From: Actinoallomurus purpureus
Lineage (GTDB): Bacteria > Actinomycetota > Actinomycetes > Streptosporangiales > Streptosporangiaceae
Reading direction: 5' to 3'
Length of the DNA: 64,000 nt
NCBI RefSeq assembly: GCF_024055795.1
Contig: NZ_JAMXMY010000018.1
Location: 157,074 to 221,073 of the forward strand
The notes under the pieces are model-generated. The model was not told the origin of the DNA. It saw only the letters and a list, made by a program, of their open reading frames with translations, and ran no database searches. The position numbers and the translations under genes were made by a program. Positions 8,509 to 16,690 of this stretch are shown here, one piece after another (the first letter of the stretch is position 1; each line of letters starts with the position of its first letter).

Positions 8509-8535
8509 AGCGGCCCCCCCGGAGGGAGGGCCGCT
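8509..8535. terminator. Inverted repeat, probable terminator
   Basis: The arms AGCGGCCC and GGGCCGCT lie in the 353-bp stretch between the two small minus-strand genes. Apart from this hairpin and the next one, that stretch holds no visible gene. It must contain the promoter of the His-repeat lipoprotein gene. Confidence 0.6.
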
Positions 8536-8548
8536 CGGTGCCCTAACG

Positions 8549-8576
8549 GGCCTGAGTCAGAAGCCTGACTCAGGCC
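8549..8576. terminator. Perfect inverted repeat after the 33-residue gene
   Basis: The arms GGCCTGAGTCAG and CTGACTCAGGCC (12 bp, perfect) are separated by 4 bases. It begins 27 bp past the stop of the small minus-strand gene at 8603 and is its likely terminator. Confidence 0.7.
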
Positions 8577-8602
8577 TCGGCTAGGCAACCTGCGGCTCGG
8601 GG

Positions 8603-8704
8603 CTAGTTCACCCCGGGCTTCGCCGGCTTCTGCGTCCGGGCGGGCATCTCGTCGCCGCTACCGTTGCCGCGGCCGCTGCCGCCGTCCTTGTCTGTGCCAC
8701 CCAT
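8603..8704 (-). CDS. Very small protein (33 residues), unknown
   Basis: The frame starts MGGTDKDGGSGRGNGSGDE and ends KPAKPGVN. It is Gly/Ser/Asp-rich and highly polar, and probably disordered. A GAGGAG Shine-Dalgarno lies 6 bases before the ATG, and a perfect hairpin terminator follows. An in-frame longer version would start at 8917, but the extra part lacks coding character and has no ribosome site. No family is recognised. The design is like the 32-residue gene at 7719. Confidence 0.45.
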   Translation of the reverse strand: MGGTDKDGGSGRGNGSGDEMPARTQKPAKPGVN

Positions 8705-8910
8705 GTGAGGCTCCTCGGTTTGTCGGTGCCCATTTCGGCACCCTCGGGAAGTACCGTGCGCGCTCCGGCCTCCCGCGCAACGTTTCCTCGATCGCCTTTC
8801 TGCCTGGTATGCCGATGCCCGTCGTCCTCGGACAGTACAAGTCGGCCTCTTCATAAAGGAGCGGCTACGCGCGCTGACCGCGCGGAAAGACGACAGACCG
8901 GGAGACGACA

Positions 8911-9375
8911 ATGTCAAAACCCCAGTACATGCCCGAGACGGCCACCGTGCTGGTGGCCTGGCCGCAAACGATCAGCGGTATCGCGGTCGCGTTCACGCTG
9001 ACCGTCTCCTTCGAGGGGGACGCGGTGCCGACCTTGGAGGAGCTGATCGAGCTCGTGGCCGTCAGGAAGTCGGCCGCAAAAGCCGGGGATCTGCAGTTCA
9101 CGTCCCTTCAATACGAGGGGCGGGAGCTGCTGTACCCGGGCGAGGTCGAGGTGCGTGACGGCGAGCCCGCCCTGGAGCTGGCCGGGTGGATGACGCTCGA
9201 CGGCTTCGACCTCGACCTCGTCCTCGGGCTTCGCTTCGCGGAGCCCAACGGGGCGGACCAGGAGGTGCTGACCATGCTCCTGTCCACCGTGAAGGAGGCA
9301 ACAACGGAACGGTGGGCGTGGGGTCTGTGGTTCGGTTCCTGCCGGTACCACGGCACGCTGCTGACGATGGGCTGA
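8911..9375 (+). CDS. Hypothetical 154-residue cytoplasmic protein
   Basis: The start ATG has GGGAG 8 bases upstream. The protein has no signal peptide or long hydrophobic helix. It is acidic with alternating beta-like segments (GIAVAFTLTVSFEGD, LELAGWMTLDGFDLDLVLGLRF) and a tryptophan-rich end (ERWAWGLWFGSCRYHG). I do not recognise a family. It is transcribed toward the T4SS-like operon and ends 200 bp before the convergent NERD gene. Confidence 0.6.
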   Translation: MSKPQYMPETATVLVAWPQTISGIAVAFTLTVSFEGDAVPTLEELIELVAVRKSAAKAGDLQFTSLQYEGRELLYPGEVEVRDGEPALELAGWMTLDGFDLDLVLGLRFAEPNGADQEVLTMLLSTVKEATTERWAWGLWFGSCRYHGTLLTMG

Positions 9376-9576
9376 GTCCCACGCTGCCCTTCCCTGACCT
9401 GATCGGGGATGGGTGAACATCGGGGTGTCCCGGCGGGCGGTTACGACGACAACGTCGCCGCCCGCCGGGACGCCTTCCCTTCGCGGCCGTGACGATCCGG
9501 CGCCGCATGGCCGTGGCAACGCCTCCCGGTGCGGTGGGACACCCCGGGCGTACGGGACGCTGCTGTATCCGGTCCG

Positions 9577-10290
9577 TCAGGAGTTGTACTTATTCCAGAG
9601 CCGTTTCATCGTCTCCTGCGCCTCGGCGGTGGAACCGAAGACACGGGGCACACGGTCCAGCACCGTCTTCAGGTCGTCCGCGGAGCACACCCACACCCCG
9701 GTCGCGGTGGCGAAGGCCCTGTTCGTCATCCCCGGCACGCATACGATCGCCAGCACGGGCTTGCGACCGAGCGCGCGGGACAGCCGCCGTGCCTGATGAA
9801 CGGCCTGCCCCGTTGGATTCTTCGGCAGCACACGTCGGCCCACCCGCATGGTGTCGCCATCGACGGTCACCTCACCGTGCCCGGTCTTCACCTCGACGGC
9901 CGCAGCGCCGCAGCCCTCGGTGAACACCACCGCGTCACAGTCGCCTCCCCGGTCTCCGAGCTTGATCCCGTACGCCACCGCGATCGAGCCGGTACGCCGG
10001 ATCACCGCCCGTACCTCCCGCTCGGAACGCGCGCCGATCGCAGCCTGGCCCGCTTGCCTCAGGGTCCGTCGGGAACGGGCCCAGGCATACCAGGAACCTC
10101 CCGCCGCTGCCACTCCCACGACGGCGGCCAGTGCCCGCAGCGGTGCCACACCGGTGTACACGACCCCCACCAGGGAACCGAGCGCGACGACGGCCAGCAC
10201 CGCCGCGGCGGCTCCGTAGAGAATCCCCGTAGCCCGCCGCCGCCACATCTGCTGGGAGACGTAGCCGCCGGCCCGCCCTACCTCATACAT
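9577..10290 (-). CDS. NERD-domain nuclease-related membrane protein
   Basis: The 237-residue protein has two TM helices (about 22-45 and 50-70), followed by a cytoplasmic NERD domain. The catalytic-type triad of a restriction-endonuclease-like fold is visible: Asp119 (GGDCDAVVF), then Glu133-x-Lys135 (AVEVKTG). NERD proteins are predicted DNA-processing enzymes, often plasmid-borne. This is the last gene of the seven-gene minus-strand operon and overlaps the AIM24 gene by 8 bp. A membrane-tethered nuclease in a DNA-transfer-like operon could cut incoming or outgoing DNA. Confidence 0.78.
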   Translation of the reverse strand: MYEVGRAGGYVSQQMWRRRATGILYGAAAAVLAVVALGSLVGVVYTGVAPLRALAAVVGVAAAGGSWYAWARSRRTLRQAGQAAIGARSEREVRAVIRRTGSIAVAYGIKLGDRGGDCDAVVFTEGCGAAAVEVKTGHGEVTVDGDTMRVGRRVLPKNPTGQAVHQARRLSRALGRKPVLAIVCVPGMTNRAFATATGVWVCSADDLKTVLDRVPRVFGSTAEAQETMKRLWNKYNS

Positions 10291-10969
10291 GGGCGTTCGT
10301 CCGCTCAGGGAACAGCCAACCGCGCAGATTGGACGCCGCCCGGGTCTGGATCAGAACGTGCCCGGGACCGTGGAACTCGCCGACCCAGAGTTCACCGGTG
10401 AGGACGGCCTTGAGCGGTCCGCCCAGTGGTCCGCTCTTCATCTTCATCCCCGCCGACCATGCCACCAGATGTCCGGAGTCGACGATCAGCTGTTCCCCAC
10501 GCGCGACCTCGAGGTGCTCGATCGCTCCGTACGTGGCGAGGGCGACCTGGCCGGTACCCGCGAGGCCGACGGCGGTCAGCCCCTCATGCATCAGAAGCGG
10601 GGTGCTCCCGGACGCGCGGGTCGTGACGTCCACCGTCGTGGCGTAGGCGAGGACCGAGCCGGTTTGCGCCTTCAGAGGCCCCGTCTGACCGACATCGAGC
10701 ACGGCGACGTCACCCGGGAACGAGGGCACGGCCCGCACCCAGCCTCCGCCGCGGCGGCCGGCGGTGTACTTGGCGACGACCAGGGTCTGCTCGGTGAGCA
10801 GCTTACGGGTCAGCCCCCTGGCAAGGCCGCCGCCACCGAGCGTCGCGGTCACCGACACGTTCCCGGACATCGCGGCCATGGAGGATCGTTCGACGAAGAC
10901 CGATTCGCCGACCGTGAGCCGGCAGACCGCGGCGGCATAGGCCGGTCCGCATGAAACATCGATGTGCAC
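10283..10969 (-). CDS. AIM24 / TIGR00266-family protein
   Basis: The 228-residue protein is a beta-rich repeat protein. Recognisable segments are ESVFVERSSMAAMSG near the start, GSVLAYATTVDV in the middle, and GEQLIVDSGHLVAWSAGM with PGHVLIQTRA toward the end. The family forms a trimer-like double beta-roll of unknown function and is named after a mitochondrial protein. The GTG start at 10969 has GGAG 6 bases upstream. It lies 17 bp after the upstream membrane protein gene and overlaps the NERD gene by 8 bp, so it belongs to the T4SS-like operon. Confidence 0.85.
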   Translation of the reverse strand: MHIDVSCGPAYAAAVCRLTVGESVFVERSSMAAMSGNVSVTATLGGGGLARGLTRKLLTEQTLVVAKYTAGRRGGGWVRAVPSFPGDVAVLDVGQTGPLKAQTGSVLAYATTVDVTTRASGSTPLLMHEGLTAVGLAGTGQVALATYGAIEHLEVARGEQLIVDSGHLVAWSAGMKMKSGPLGGPLKAVLTGELWVGEFHGPGHVLIQTRAASNLRGWLFPERTNAHV

Positions 10970-10986
10970 AGAGTTCTCCGGCTCGA

Positions 10987-11628
10987 TCAGGCGCCGCGTG
11001 AGCGCTTGCGGCGAGTTCGCTCGGCGTCGGCGCGGCGGGGCGTCGGTCTGCCCTTCGGCTGCTGCGGATGGCGACGGCCCCCCGATTCCTTCGAACCGCG
11101 CGCCCGGTCCGGTGACGGCCCGCCGAAGCGGCGTCGCAGCGTGCCGCTCAGCGCCTTGACCCATGTGACGCCCTGCGCGGTGCCGTCGCTCACCAGGTCG
11201 CGGGTGCCGCGCATGACGGCCAGCAGGAGCCCGGCGACCATGAAGTTCACCAACGTCGCGAGGCCCGCCGCCTCTCCCCAGGTGGCCGCCTGCCGGGTGC
11301 TGCATCGGCTGGTGCCGAGTTCGCCGGGGCAGGCGCTGGGAATCATGACGACGAGCATGCCCACGATCGCGGCGGCGGCGCAGAGGGTGGCGGCGGCGGT
11401 GAATCGGCCCACCGTCTTCTTCCAGCGGCGGTGCAGCCGCACGGCCGTACGGACGGCCGAGGCCGCGGCGATACCGGCCGCCGCCGCGGTCAGCAGGTCT
11501 GCGGCCCCGAGGTGAAGCCCCCCGCCGTACTCAAAACGGAACAGCCCCAGGGACATCGCGGCCAGGATCAGTCCGAGGAGGACGATGATCGCGGCCTCGA
11601 CCGCCACCGCACGCGGCCGCACCGTCAT
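10987..11628 (-). CDS. Membrane protein with basic C-terminal tail, unknown
   Basis: The 213-residue protein has about four TM helices (roughly 10-30, 45-62, 80-100, 128-145) and a strongly basic, Pro-rich cytoplasmic tail (RRHPQQPKGRPTPRRADAER). The start overlaps the stop of the upstream VirD4-like ATPase gene (ATGA, 4 bp), so the two proteins are co-translated and probably work together. The basic tail may touch DNA or the ATPase. No family is recognised. Confidence 0.7.
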   Translation of the reverse strand: MTVRPRAVAVEAAIIVLLGLILAAMSLGLFRFEYGGGLHLGAADLLTAAAAGIAAASAVRTAVRLHRRWKKTVGRFTAAATLCAAAAIVGMLVVMIPSACPGELGTSRCSTRQAATWGEAAGLATLVNFMVAGLLLAVMRGTRDLVSDGTAQGVTWVKALSGTLRRRFGGPSPDRARGSKESGGRRHPQQPKGRPTPRRADAERTRRKRSRGA

Positions 11629-13517
11629 GCGAGCTGCTGCTCGTACCACTGCAGTTCCTGGCTCCGCATGGGCATGGCCACGTACGCGACCCTGCTGTCC
11701 GGCTTGTTGACCCGCAGGTAGGCCTCGCCGGTGCCCAGGTCACGCAGTTCCTTGGCGGTGACGATGAACTCCTCCTTGACGGAGACGGTGCCCATCTCGA
11801 CGGTCCTGCCGTTCTCAACCCGCTGGGACACCTGGCCGTTGTCGCGCATGCCGAGGAACTCGGCGCACTTCTCGGCCGCCTCGGGCGACGACTGCGCCAT
11901 GGCGATCAGCCAGTTGATGTTCTGCGTCAGCCGCGACCAGTCGTCACCGTCGGCGTCGATCCAGTCCGTCGGCCCTTGCGTGCAGAGGATCATGTTGAAC
12001 AGCGCCGACCGGACCCGCGACAGCATGTTCATCGCGATGTCCCGATCGATGAAGTTCGCCTCGTCGACCACGATCAGCCGTGGGCGTTCCTTGGGCGCGC
12101 GGCCCTGGATGCGCTGCGCCGCGTAGACGGACAGGCGCTGCAGCGAGGACGAGGAGAGGATCCTGGCCATGTCCGGCTGGCCGAGAGAGTTCAGCCCGAT
12201 GTACGTGAGCCCCTCGAGCCGGACGTCGATCATCTTGCGGTCGTCGCCGGGGATGAGGATGCGCCGCCCCGCGGTGGAGTCGTACAGACCGGTCATTTTC
12301 GTCCCGAAGCTGGCCGCCGACTTGGCCTCGTCCGGGCTCGGCGACAGGACATTGGTGTAGCGGTTCTTGCAGTAGCCGACCCCCTCCACCGCGTCGATCG
12401 CGATGATCCGATCCTTGACGGCGTTCTTCATGGAGGTGCCCATCTCCATGATCTTGCCGAGCTCGAGCATCGTGGCCGGATGGAAGCGGTCCGGCGCCAC
12501 TTCGGCGGCCTGGTGGCAGATTTGGACGACCTGCTGCAGGACCTTCCGGTTCAGCGCCTTCCAGTAGGCGTCGTCGAACTCGACCAGCGACATGATCGTG
12601 TCGAACGCCTCGTCGGCGGTCATGTCGGCGAGCACGTTGAACCAGTACTTCGGGTCCTCGTCGCCCAGCGCGATCTCCTGGAGCGGCACGCGGTGCATCG
12701 TGGAGTACGCGCGCAGGAAGTCGCGCAGGCCTCCCGGCTCGGTGTCCTCCTTCATGTCGATGACGGTGACGTCGAAGCCCATGTCGAGCGCCGCGCCGAT
12801 GATCCACATGAGGGTGATCGTCTTTCCACTACCGGTGGAGCCGACGACGCAGCCGTGCATCCCCATCTCCCGGGTGCTCAGCCGCACCATCCGCCCGTTG
12901 GATCCCAGGCCGATCGGGATCTCCTTGGCCTTGAGCGGAAGTCGCCGCGACTTCTCCGTCGCGTACGGACCGCGCACGGCGGGGACGTCCCGGGGGGTCA
13001 CCCGGCTGGACACCCGCCGCTTCAGTGACTCTCGCCGGCCCTTCCGCGGAGTGAGCGAGTCCTGGACCAGCCTCCTGCGGAACAGGAAGCCCCGGCCGGA
13101 GACCCCCGTGGAGCTCTGCGAACCGAGGATGGCGCCGCCCGCGCCGGCGATCGGCGAACCGAGGATCGCGCCGCCCGCGCCGGCGAGCATCGCCCCCAGG
13201 CAGAGCAGCACGGTGACCGGCACATGTCCGCTGCTGGTCTTCCCGACGTTGACGAAGCTGAGCAGCCAGTATCCGTAGCTGAGGGCATTGTCCTTGAGGT
13301 ACCAGGCGAACCCCACCAGGCCGGCGACCGCGACGATGATCCAATCGCGACGGGCCAGCCAGCGGCGTAGCAGGAAGAAGATCACCGAACCGCAGATGGC
13401 CGGGACCAGCGCCAGGATGACGACGGCGAGCCCGGCGAGGCCCATGGCGGCGATGAGATAACCGATGCTGTCGTCGGGTTCTCCGGGCCTCATGCCCCGG
13501 TTCATGCCGCCCGCCAA
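11625..13517 (-). CDS. VirD4/TraG/HerA-like P-loop ATPase (T4SS coupling-type protein)
   Basis: The protein has three or four N-terminal TM segments (residues about 20-110) and a cytoplasmic ATPase domain. Walker A is GSTGSGKT with Lys232, Walker B is PRLIVVDEANF, and the C-terminal region TQGPTDWIDADGDDW resembles the sensor part of TraG/HerA motors. VirD4-type proteins recruit DNA or protein substrates to a T4SS and pump them across. A TTG start at 13517 is preferred because AAGGAGG lies just upstream. ATG 13505 is possible but is about 17-19 bases from that site. The neighbours (pilin-like, TcpC-like upstream) support a T4SS role. Confidence 0.85.
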   Translation of the reverse strand: MAGGMNRGMRPGEPDDSIGYLIAAMGLAGLAVVILALVPAICGSVIFFLLRRWLARRDWIIVAVAGLVGFAWYLKDNALSYGYWLLSFVNVGKTSSGHVPVTVLLCLGAMLAGAGGAILGSPIAGAGGAILGSQSSTGVSGRGFLFRRRLVQDSLTPRKGRRESLKRRVSSRVTPRDVPAVRGPYATEKSRRLPLKAKEIPIGLGSNGRMVRLSTREMGMHGCVVGSTGSGKTITLMWIIGAALDMGFDVTVIDMKEDTEPGGLRDFLRAYSTMHRVPLQEIALGDEDPKYWFNVLADMTADEAFDTIMSLVEFDDAYWKALNRKVLQQVVQICHQAAEVAPDRFHPATMLELGKIMEMGTSMKNAVKDRIIAIDAVEGVGYCKNRYTNVLSPSPDEAKSAASFGTKMTGLYDSTAGRRILIPGDDRKMIDVRLEGLTYIGLNSLGQPDMARILSSSSLQRLSVYAAQRIQGRAPKERPRLIVVDEANFIDRDIAMNMLSRVRSALFNMILCTQGPTDWIDADGDDWSRLTQNINWLIAMAQSSPEAAEKCAEFLGMRDNGQVSQRVENGRTVEMGTVSVKEEFIVTAKELRDLGTGEAYLRVNKPDSRVAYVAMPMRSQELQWYEQQLA

Positions 13518-13551
13518 GTGCTCACCTCCTTCCGGGCGGATGCCGCCGCCG

Positions 13552-13869
13552 TCAACCCGTGACACTGCCGGCGCTCTCGAAGACCTTCTGGATCAGGCCG
13601 CTCATGTAGCCCACCGCGGAAACGGTGATGTCCAGCCTGAACAGCATGCCGCCGACCACGAGGCCCCAGAAGAAGATTTTGAAGCCCTCGCCCGGACGGC
13701 CGCTGGTGACGCTCTTGACCATTTTCATGATGCAGGTCACCACGATGATGATGCCCACAACGCCACAGATGCCGATGACGGCGGTACCGATCGACGATCC
13801 GAGAAAGCTGTTGGCGCCTTTTTCTCCGGTGCCGACGGCGAGGACACCGTGCAGCTCACTGATCTTCAT
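13552..13869 (-). CDS. Small two-TM protein, VirB2/pilin-like
   Basis: The 105-residue protein has two strongly hydrophobic helices (about 28-48 and 66-90) joined by a short charged loop (KSVTSGRPGEGFK). It begins with a short N-terminal segment. This matches the size and topology of VirB2/TrbC-type subunits and of the small membrane proteins of Gram-positive T4SS. It has a good Shine-Dalgarno (AGAGGAAG). It lies between the TcpC-like and VirD4-like genes. Sequence identity to a named family is not visible, so the call rests on topology and position. Confidence 0.65.
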   Translation of the reverse strand: MKISELHGVLAVGTGEKGANSFLGSSIGTAVIGICGVVGIIIVVTCIMKMVKSVTSGRPGEGFKIFFWGLVVGGMLFRLDITVSAVGYMSGLIQKVFESAGSVTG

Positions 13870-13899
13870 AATGCTTCCTCTGGGTTGTAGATTTCCTGG

Positions 13900-15147
13900 T
13901 CAGGAATTCAGGGCGTTGGAATACGGCTCAAGCTCCGCCGCAGACCCCGCCGGCCCCCAGGCGAGAATCGGAGGCTGAGCTCCGGCCGGTGCTCCCACCA
14001 GGAGGTCGAAGTCCGCGAAGGTGACGAACTGCTGGGTGGTGCCGTTCGTACCGGAGACCGTCCCGCCGGATGGCGTTCTGGCAAGGACGACCCTCGCACG
14101 GACCACCAACTGCCCCTTCGCGGCCTTGATCGCCGACAGGATCTGCACGGCCTCGCCCGAAGCAGGCAGGGTGAATCCGCTCAGACCGACGTAGTGATGA
14201 TGGCTGTTCTGGTCGCCGGTGAGCGCGAGGAGACCGGTGGCGTCCCCGGTGACGTACGCCTTGGCCCACTCGGCGACCTGGTTCTTCGCCGCGTCGCTCA
14301 CCTCGGTCGTCAGGCTGGTGTAGTTGGTGTAGTCACCCGCTCCGGTCGGTGAGCCGACCCCGCCCGTCCACACGGAGAACGCGGGCGCCGCCGATAGCCG
14401 CGGGCCCTGCGCGGTGATGAGCAGGGGGACGTCCAGCTTCAGCACATTCGAGGCGGGCGCCTGCACAACGTCAGCGGTCGTCGTGGGCGACGGCGACGGA
14501 CTGGCGTTCGGTGACGTCGTGGAGGCGCCGGTCGGCGCCGCGCCCGGAACCCCGGAAGGTGCCGCCGAGGCGCCCGGAGTCGAGCCGGCGGCCGGTGCGG
14601 TCCCGCGCTGCGGCGACGCCGGCTTGGAACCGGGCCGGCGGGCCGGCGGGGTCACCTTGGCGCGCGGGGCGGTTGTTCCCGTCGGCGCCGGCGTCGTCGA
14701 GGATGGAGAATTCGGGAGGACGACCAGGAAGTGGTGCACCTCGAAATCGGTGAAACCGGCCTGGGCCGAACCGAAGTGCTCCGGGGTGAACCCCACCCAG
14801 CTCAGCGACTGGTACTGCAGGGGAGCGCTCGGCTGCCCGGTGAGAAGGTCGGGACCCGCCTTCGCGAGGTCGTCCGGCTTGAGGGTGTCCGCGCGCGGCA
14901 CGGCCTGATAGGCGCCCGACAGGAAGTTCACCGCGGCCGTGTACGCCAGGTCGCGTCCCTTGGGATCGACCGTTGACAGGTCCGGCTTGGTGCGGCCCTT
15001 GGCCAGCGCGAAGAACACCGCGACGACGCTGAGGCTCGCCGCCAGGAAGAGTGCGCCCAGGACCCTCCTGGCCCGCTTGCGCGCCGTCGGCTCGTTCGAG
15101 CGCCGTGCGGGGACCATCACGAAACGAGTGGGTGACTCCGCTGGCAT
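13900..15147 (-). CDS. TcpC/VirB8-like conjugation protein
   Basis: The 415-residue protein has a basic cytoplasmic N-terminus and one TM helix (LGALFLAASLSVVAVFFALA, about 29-48). Two NTF2-like extracytoplasmic domains follow, separated by a long Pro/Ser/Thr/Ala-rich linker (about 150-225). The phrases LAYTAAVNFLSGAYQ and VAEWAKAYVTGDATGLLALT are typical of TcpC, the Gram-positive counterpart of VirB8, which scaffolds the T4SS channel at the membrane. Shine-Dalgarno AGGAGGAG lies just before the ATG. The long linker is unusual for the family. Confidence 0.85.
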   Translation of the reverse strand: MPAESPTRFVMVPARRSNEPTARKRARRVLGALFLAASLSVVAVFFALAKGRTKPDLSTVDPKGRDLAYTAAVNFLSGAYQAVPRADTLKPDDLAKAGPDLLTGQPSAPLQYQSLSWVGFTPEHFGSAQAGFTDFEVHHFLVVLPNSPSSTTPAPTGTTAPRAKVTPPARRPGSKPASPQRGTAPAAGSTPGASAAPSGVPGAAPTGASTTSPNASPSPSPTTTADVVQAPASNVLKLDVPLLITAQGPRLSAAPAFSVWTGGVGSPTGAGDYTNYTSLTTEVSDAAKNQVAEWAKAYVTGDATGLLALTGDQNSHHHYVGLSGFTLPASGEAVQILSAIKAAKGQLVVRARVVLARTPSGGTVSGTNGTTQQFVTFADFDLLVGAPAGAQPPILAWGPAGSAAELEPYSNALNS

Positions 15148-15230
15148 CTGCTCCTCCTGCTACTCACACCTGGCACAGAGAACAGTTCGGCCGTGACGTG
15201 GATGCGCAAACGTCAGATGCCTGCGCATTG

Positions 15231-15821
15231 TCAATTCCGTGATTTCCGTCCCTTACGTCTCTCCTGGCTGGACAGCTGGGTGGACGCGGTGAGACGCCGG
15301 TTCTGGCGGCCGGGTGCGGCGGGGAGCCCGGTCGTACGGGGGATCTCCTGCTGCGGGAAACCGCGTTCGTCCCAGCTCACGCCGTCGACCGGGACGCCGC
15401 CCGGCAGCATCCGGACGGTGCCCGCGGCGGTCCGGCGGAGGGGGGCGATGCCCACATAGAGGCGCACCGGCCTGCCGTCGACGGCGAGCTTGCGCTGGCG
15501 GGCGCTGTTCGCCTGCAGACCCAGCCACTTCGCGAGCGACTCCCCCCGCAGCGGCGAGAAACTGACGGCCCCCCACCCCAGCGCACCCCCCAGTGTGGGC
15601 CCGTAGATCAGCGCGTTGATGCCCACCCCGACGGTGAACAACGCGATGAGGAAGCCCATCACGGCACCGATGCCCACGGAGAGGAGCGTCGTGAGCTTGA
15701 TGGTGCGGGGCAGCGTGATCTCTTTGTTGAGGCTGCCGATGACGGCCGGCGGTGGCTTGAGCATGTTGGTGGCCGCGAGCATCACCGGCCCACGCATGTC
15801 GTCCTCGGCTTCGTCGCTCAT
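15231..15821 (-). CDS. PrgI/TcpE-like T4SS membrane protein
   Basis: The 196-residue protein has two adjacent TM helices (about 45-66 and 70-90) preceded by a conserved-looking cytoplasmic lead-in (ITLPRTIKLTTLLSVG) and followed by a soluble, basic domain. This is the topology of PrgI/TcpE and VirB3-like proteins, which sit beside VirB4 in T4SS. The ATG at 15821 is chosen; a much longer in-frame extension runs across the divergent promoter region and is not credible. It is the first gene of the minus-strand operon. Confidence 0.65.
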   Translation of the reverse strand: MSDEAEDDMRGPVMLAATNMLKPPPAVIGSLNKEITLPRTIKLTTLLSVGIGAVMGFLIALFTVGVGINALIYGPTLGGALGWGAVSFSPLRGESLAKWLGLQANSARQRKLAVDGRPVRLYVGIAPLRRTAAGTVRMLPGGVPVDGVSWDERGFPQQEIPRTTGLPAAPGRQNRRLTASTQLSSQERRKGRKSRN

Positions 15822-15923
15822 ATCTCTGACCGTCCGTGCTCGCGGCCGGACCGCCATCACCGCGACCGCCGTCAGGATGACTCGCCGGTTGCCCATCGGC
15901 CGCCGAAGACGACAGTCAACGAC

Positions 15924-16571
15924 ATGCCGAAGATGACCGACTACGTCCGCGAGGGGTTCAACCGGCGCCGTCGCCCGTGGCACAGCGCCGAGCTGCCCGA
16001 ATGGTGGAACGTCGCGGTGTGGGTCGCGCTCGCCGGAATCGGCGTGATGCTTCTGGTCAGTGCGCTCCTGGAGCCTGGCGAGTCGGCCGGCGACACGACC
16101 GGTACGGCCAGGCCGCCGGCCTATTCGGTGCAGAAGATCAACCCGTACGCCACGCCCTCCGCCTCGGAGGGGTCCGCGGCCGGCACGCCCACCCCGGATG
16201 CCAGCAGCCCTCCCGGGGACGGGCCGGGCGGTGACTTCTCCGCCACGGCGGCGGTCCAGGTGCCGAAGGCCGGTGGCGGGACGGCCGTGGTACCGGCTGG
16301 CGCCCGGAACGTCGCCCTGGCCGCCGCGAAGGCCGCGGCCACCGGCGACTGGACCGGCATCCCGTTCATCGGCCGGGCCAGGCCGCCCAAGGCCCCCAGG
16401 ACGCCGCAGGGGTCCGTCATCGGGCAGCCGACCGTCACCGATCCATCGATCACCGGGAACACCCAGTACCTCTTCAGCGCGACGATCACCCATGGGGGAG
16501 CGGCCAAGGGCTACCAGTACCGGGTCGCGGTGGAACGCGACCAGTCCGGTTACGCCGTCCGCGCGCAGTAA
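15924..16571 (+). CDS. Single-TM anchored protein of the T4SS cluster, unknown
   Basis: The 215-residue protein has a cytoplasmic basic start (YVREGFNRRRRPWH), one TM helix (about 30-50), a disordered Pro/Gly/Ser stretch (65-125) and a C-terminal folded region of about 70 residues that ends YQYRVAVERDQSGYAVRAQ. The C-terminal part looks like a small beta domain such as NTF2-like or VirB8-like, but I cannot assign it. It is divergent from the seven-gene operon and lies directly before the cell-wall hydrolase gene. Confidence 0.65.
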   Translation: MPKMTDYVREGFNRRRRPWHSAELPEWWNVAVWVALAGIGVMLLVSALLEPGESAGDTTGTARPPAYSVQKINPYATPSASEGSAAGTPTPDASSPPGDGPGGDFSATAAVQVPKAGGGTAVVPAGARNVALAAAKAAATGDWTGIPFIGRARPPKAPRTPQGSVIGQPTVTDPSITGNTQYLFSATITHGGAAKGYQYRVAVERDQSGYAVRAQ

Positions 16572-16690
16572 CGAACACGCCGGCCCACCATCCGGAGTAC
16601 GACGTTGCCCTGTGATCGCGTCGACGGACGGTCATCTTCAGTCAGTCCCCCCGCTCGCGATCCGATCGCAGAGACTCAGCGAGGCGCCGC

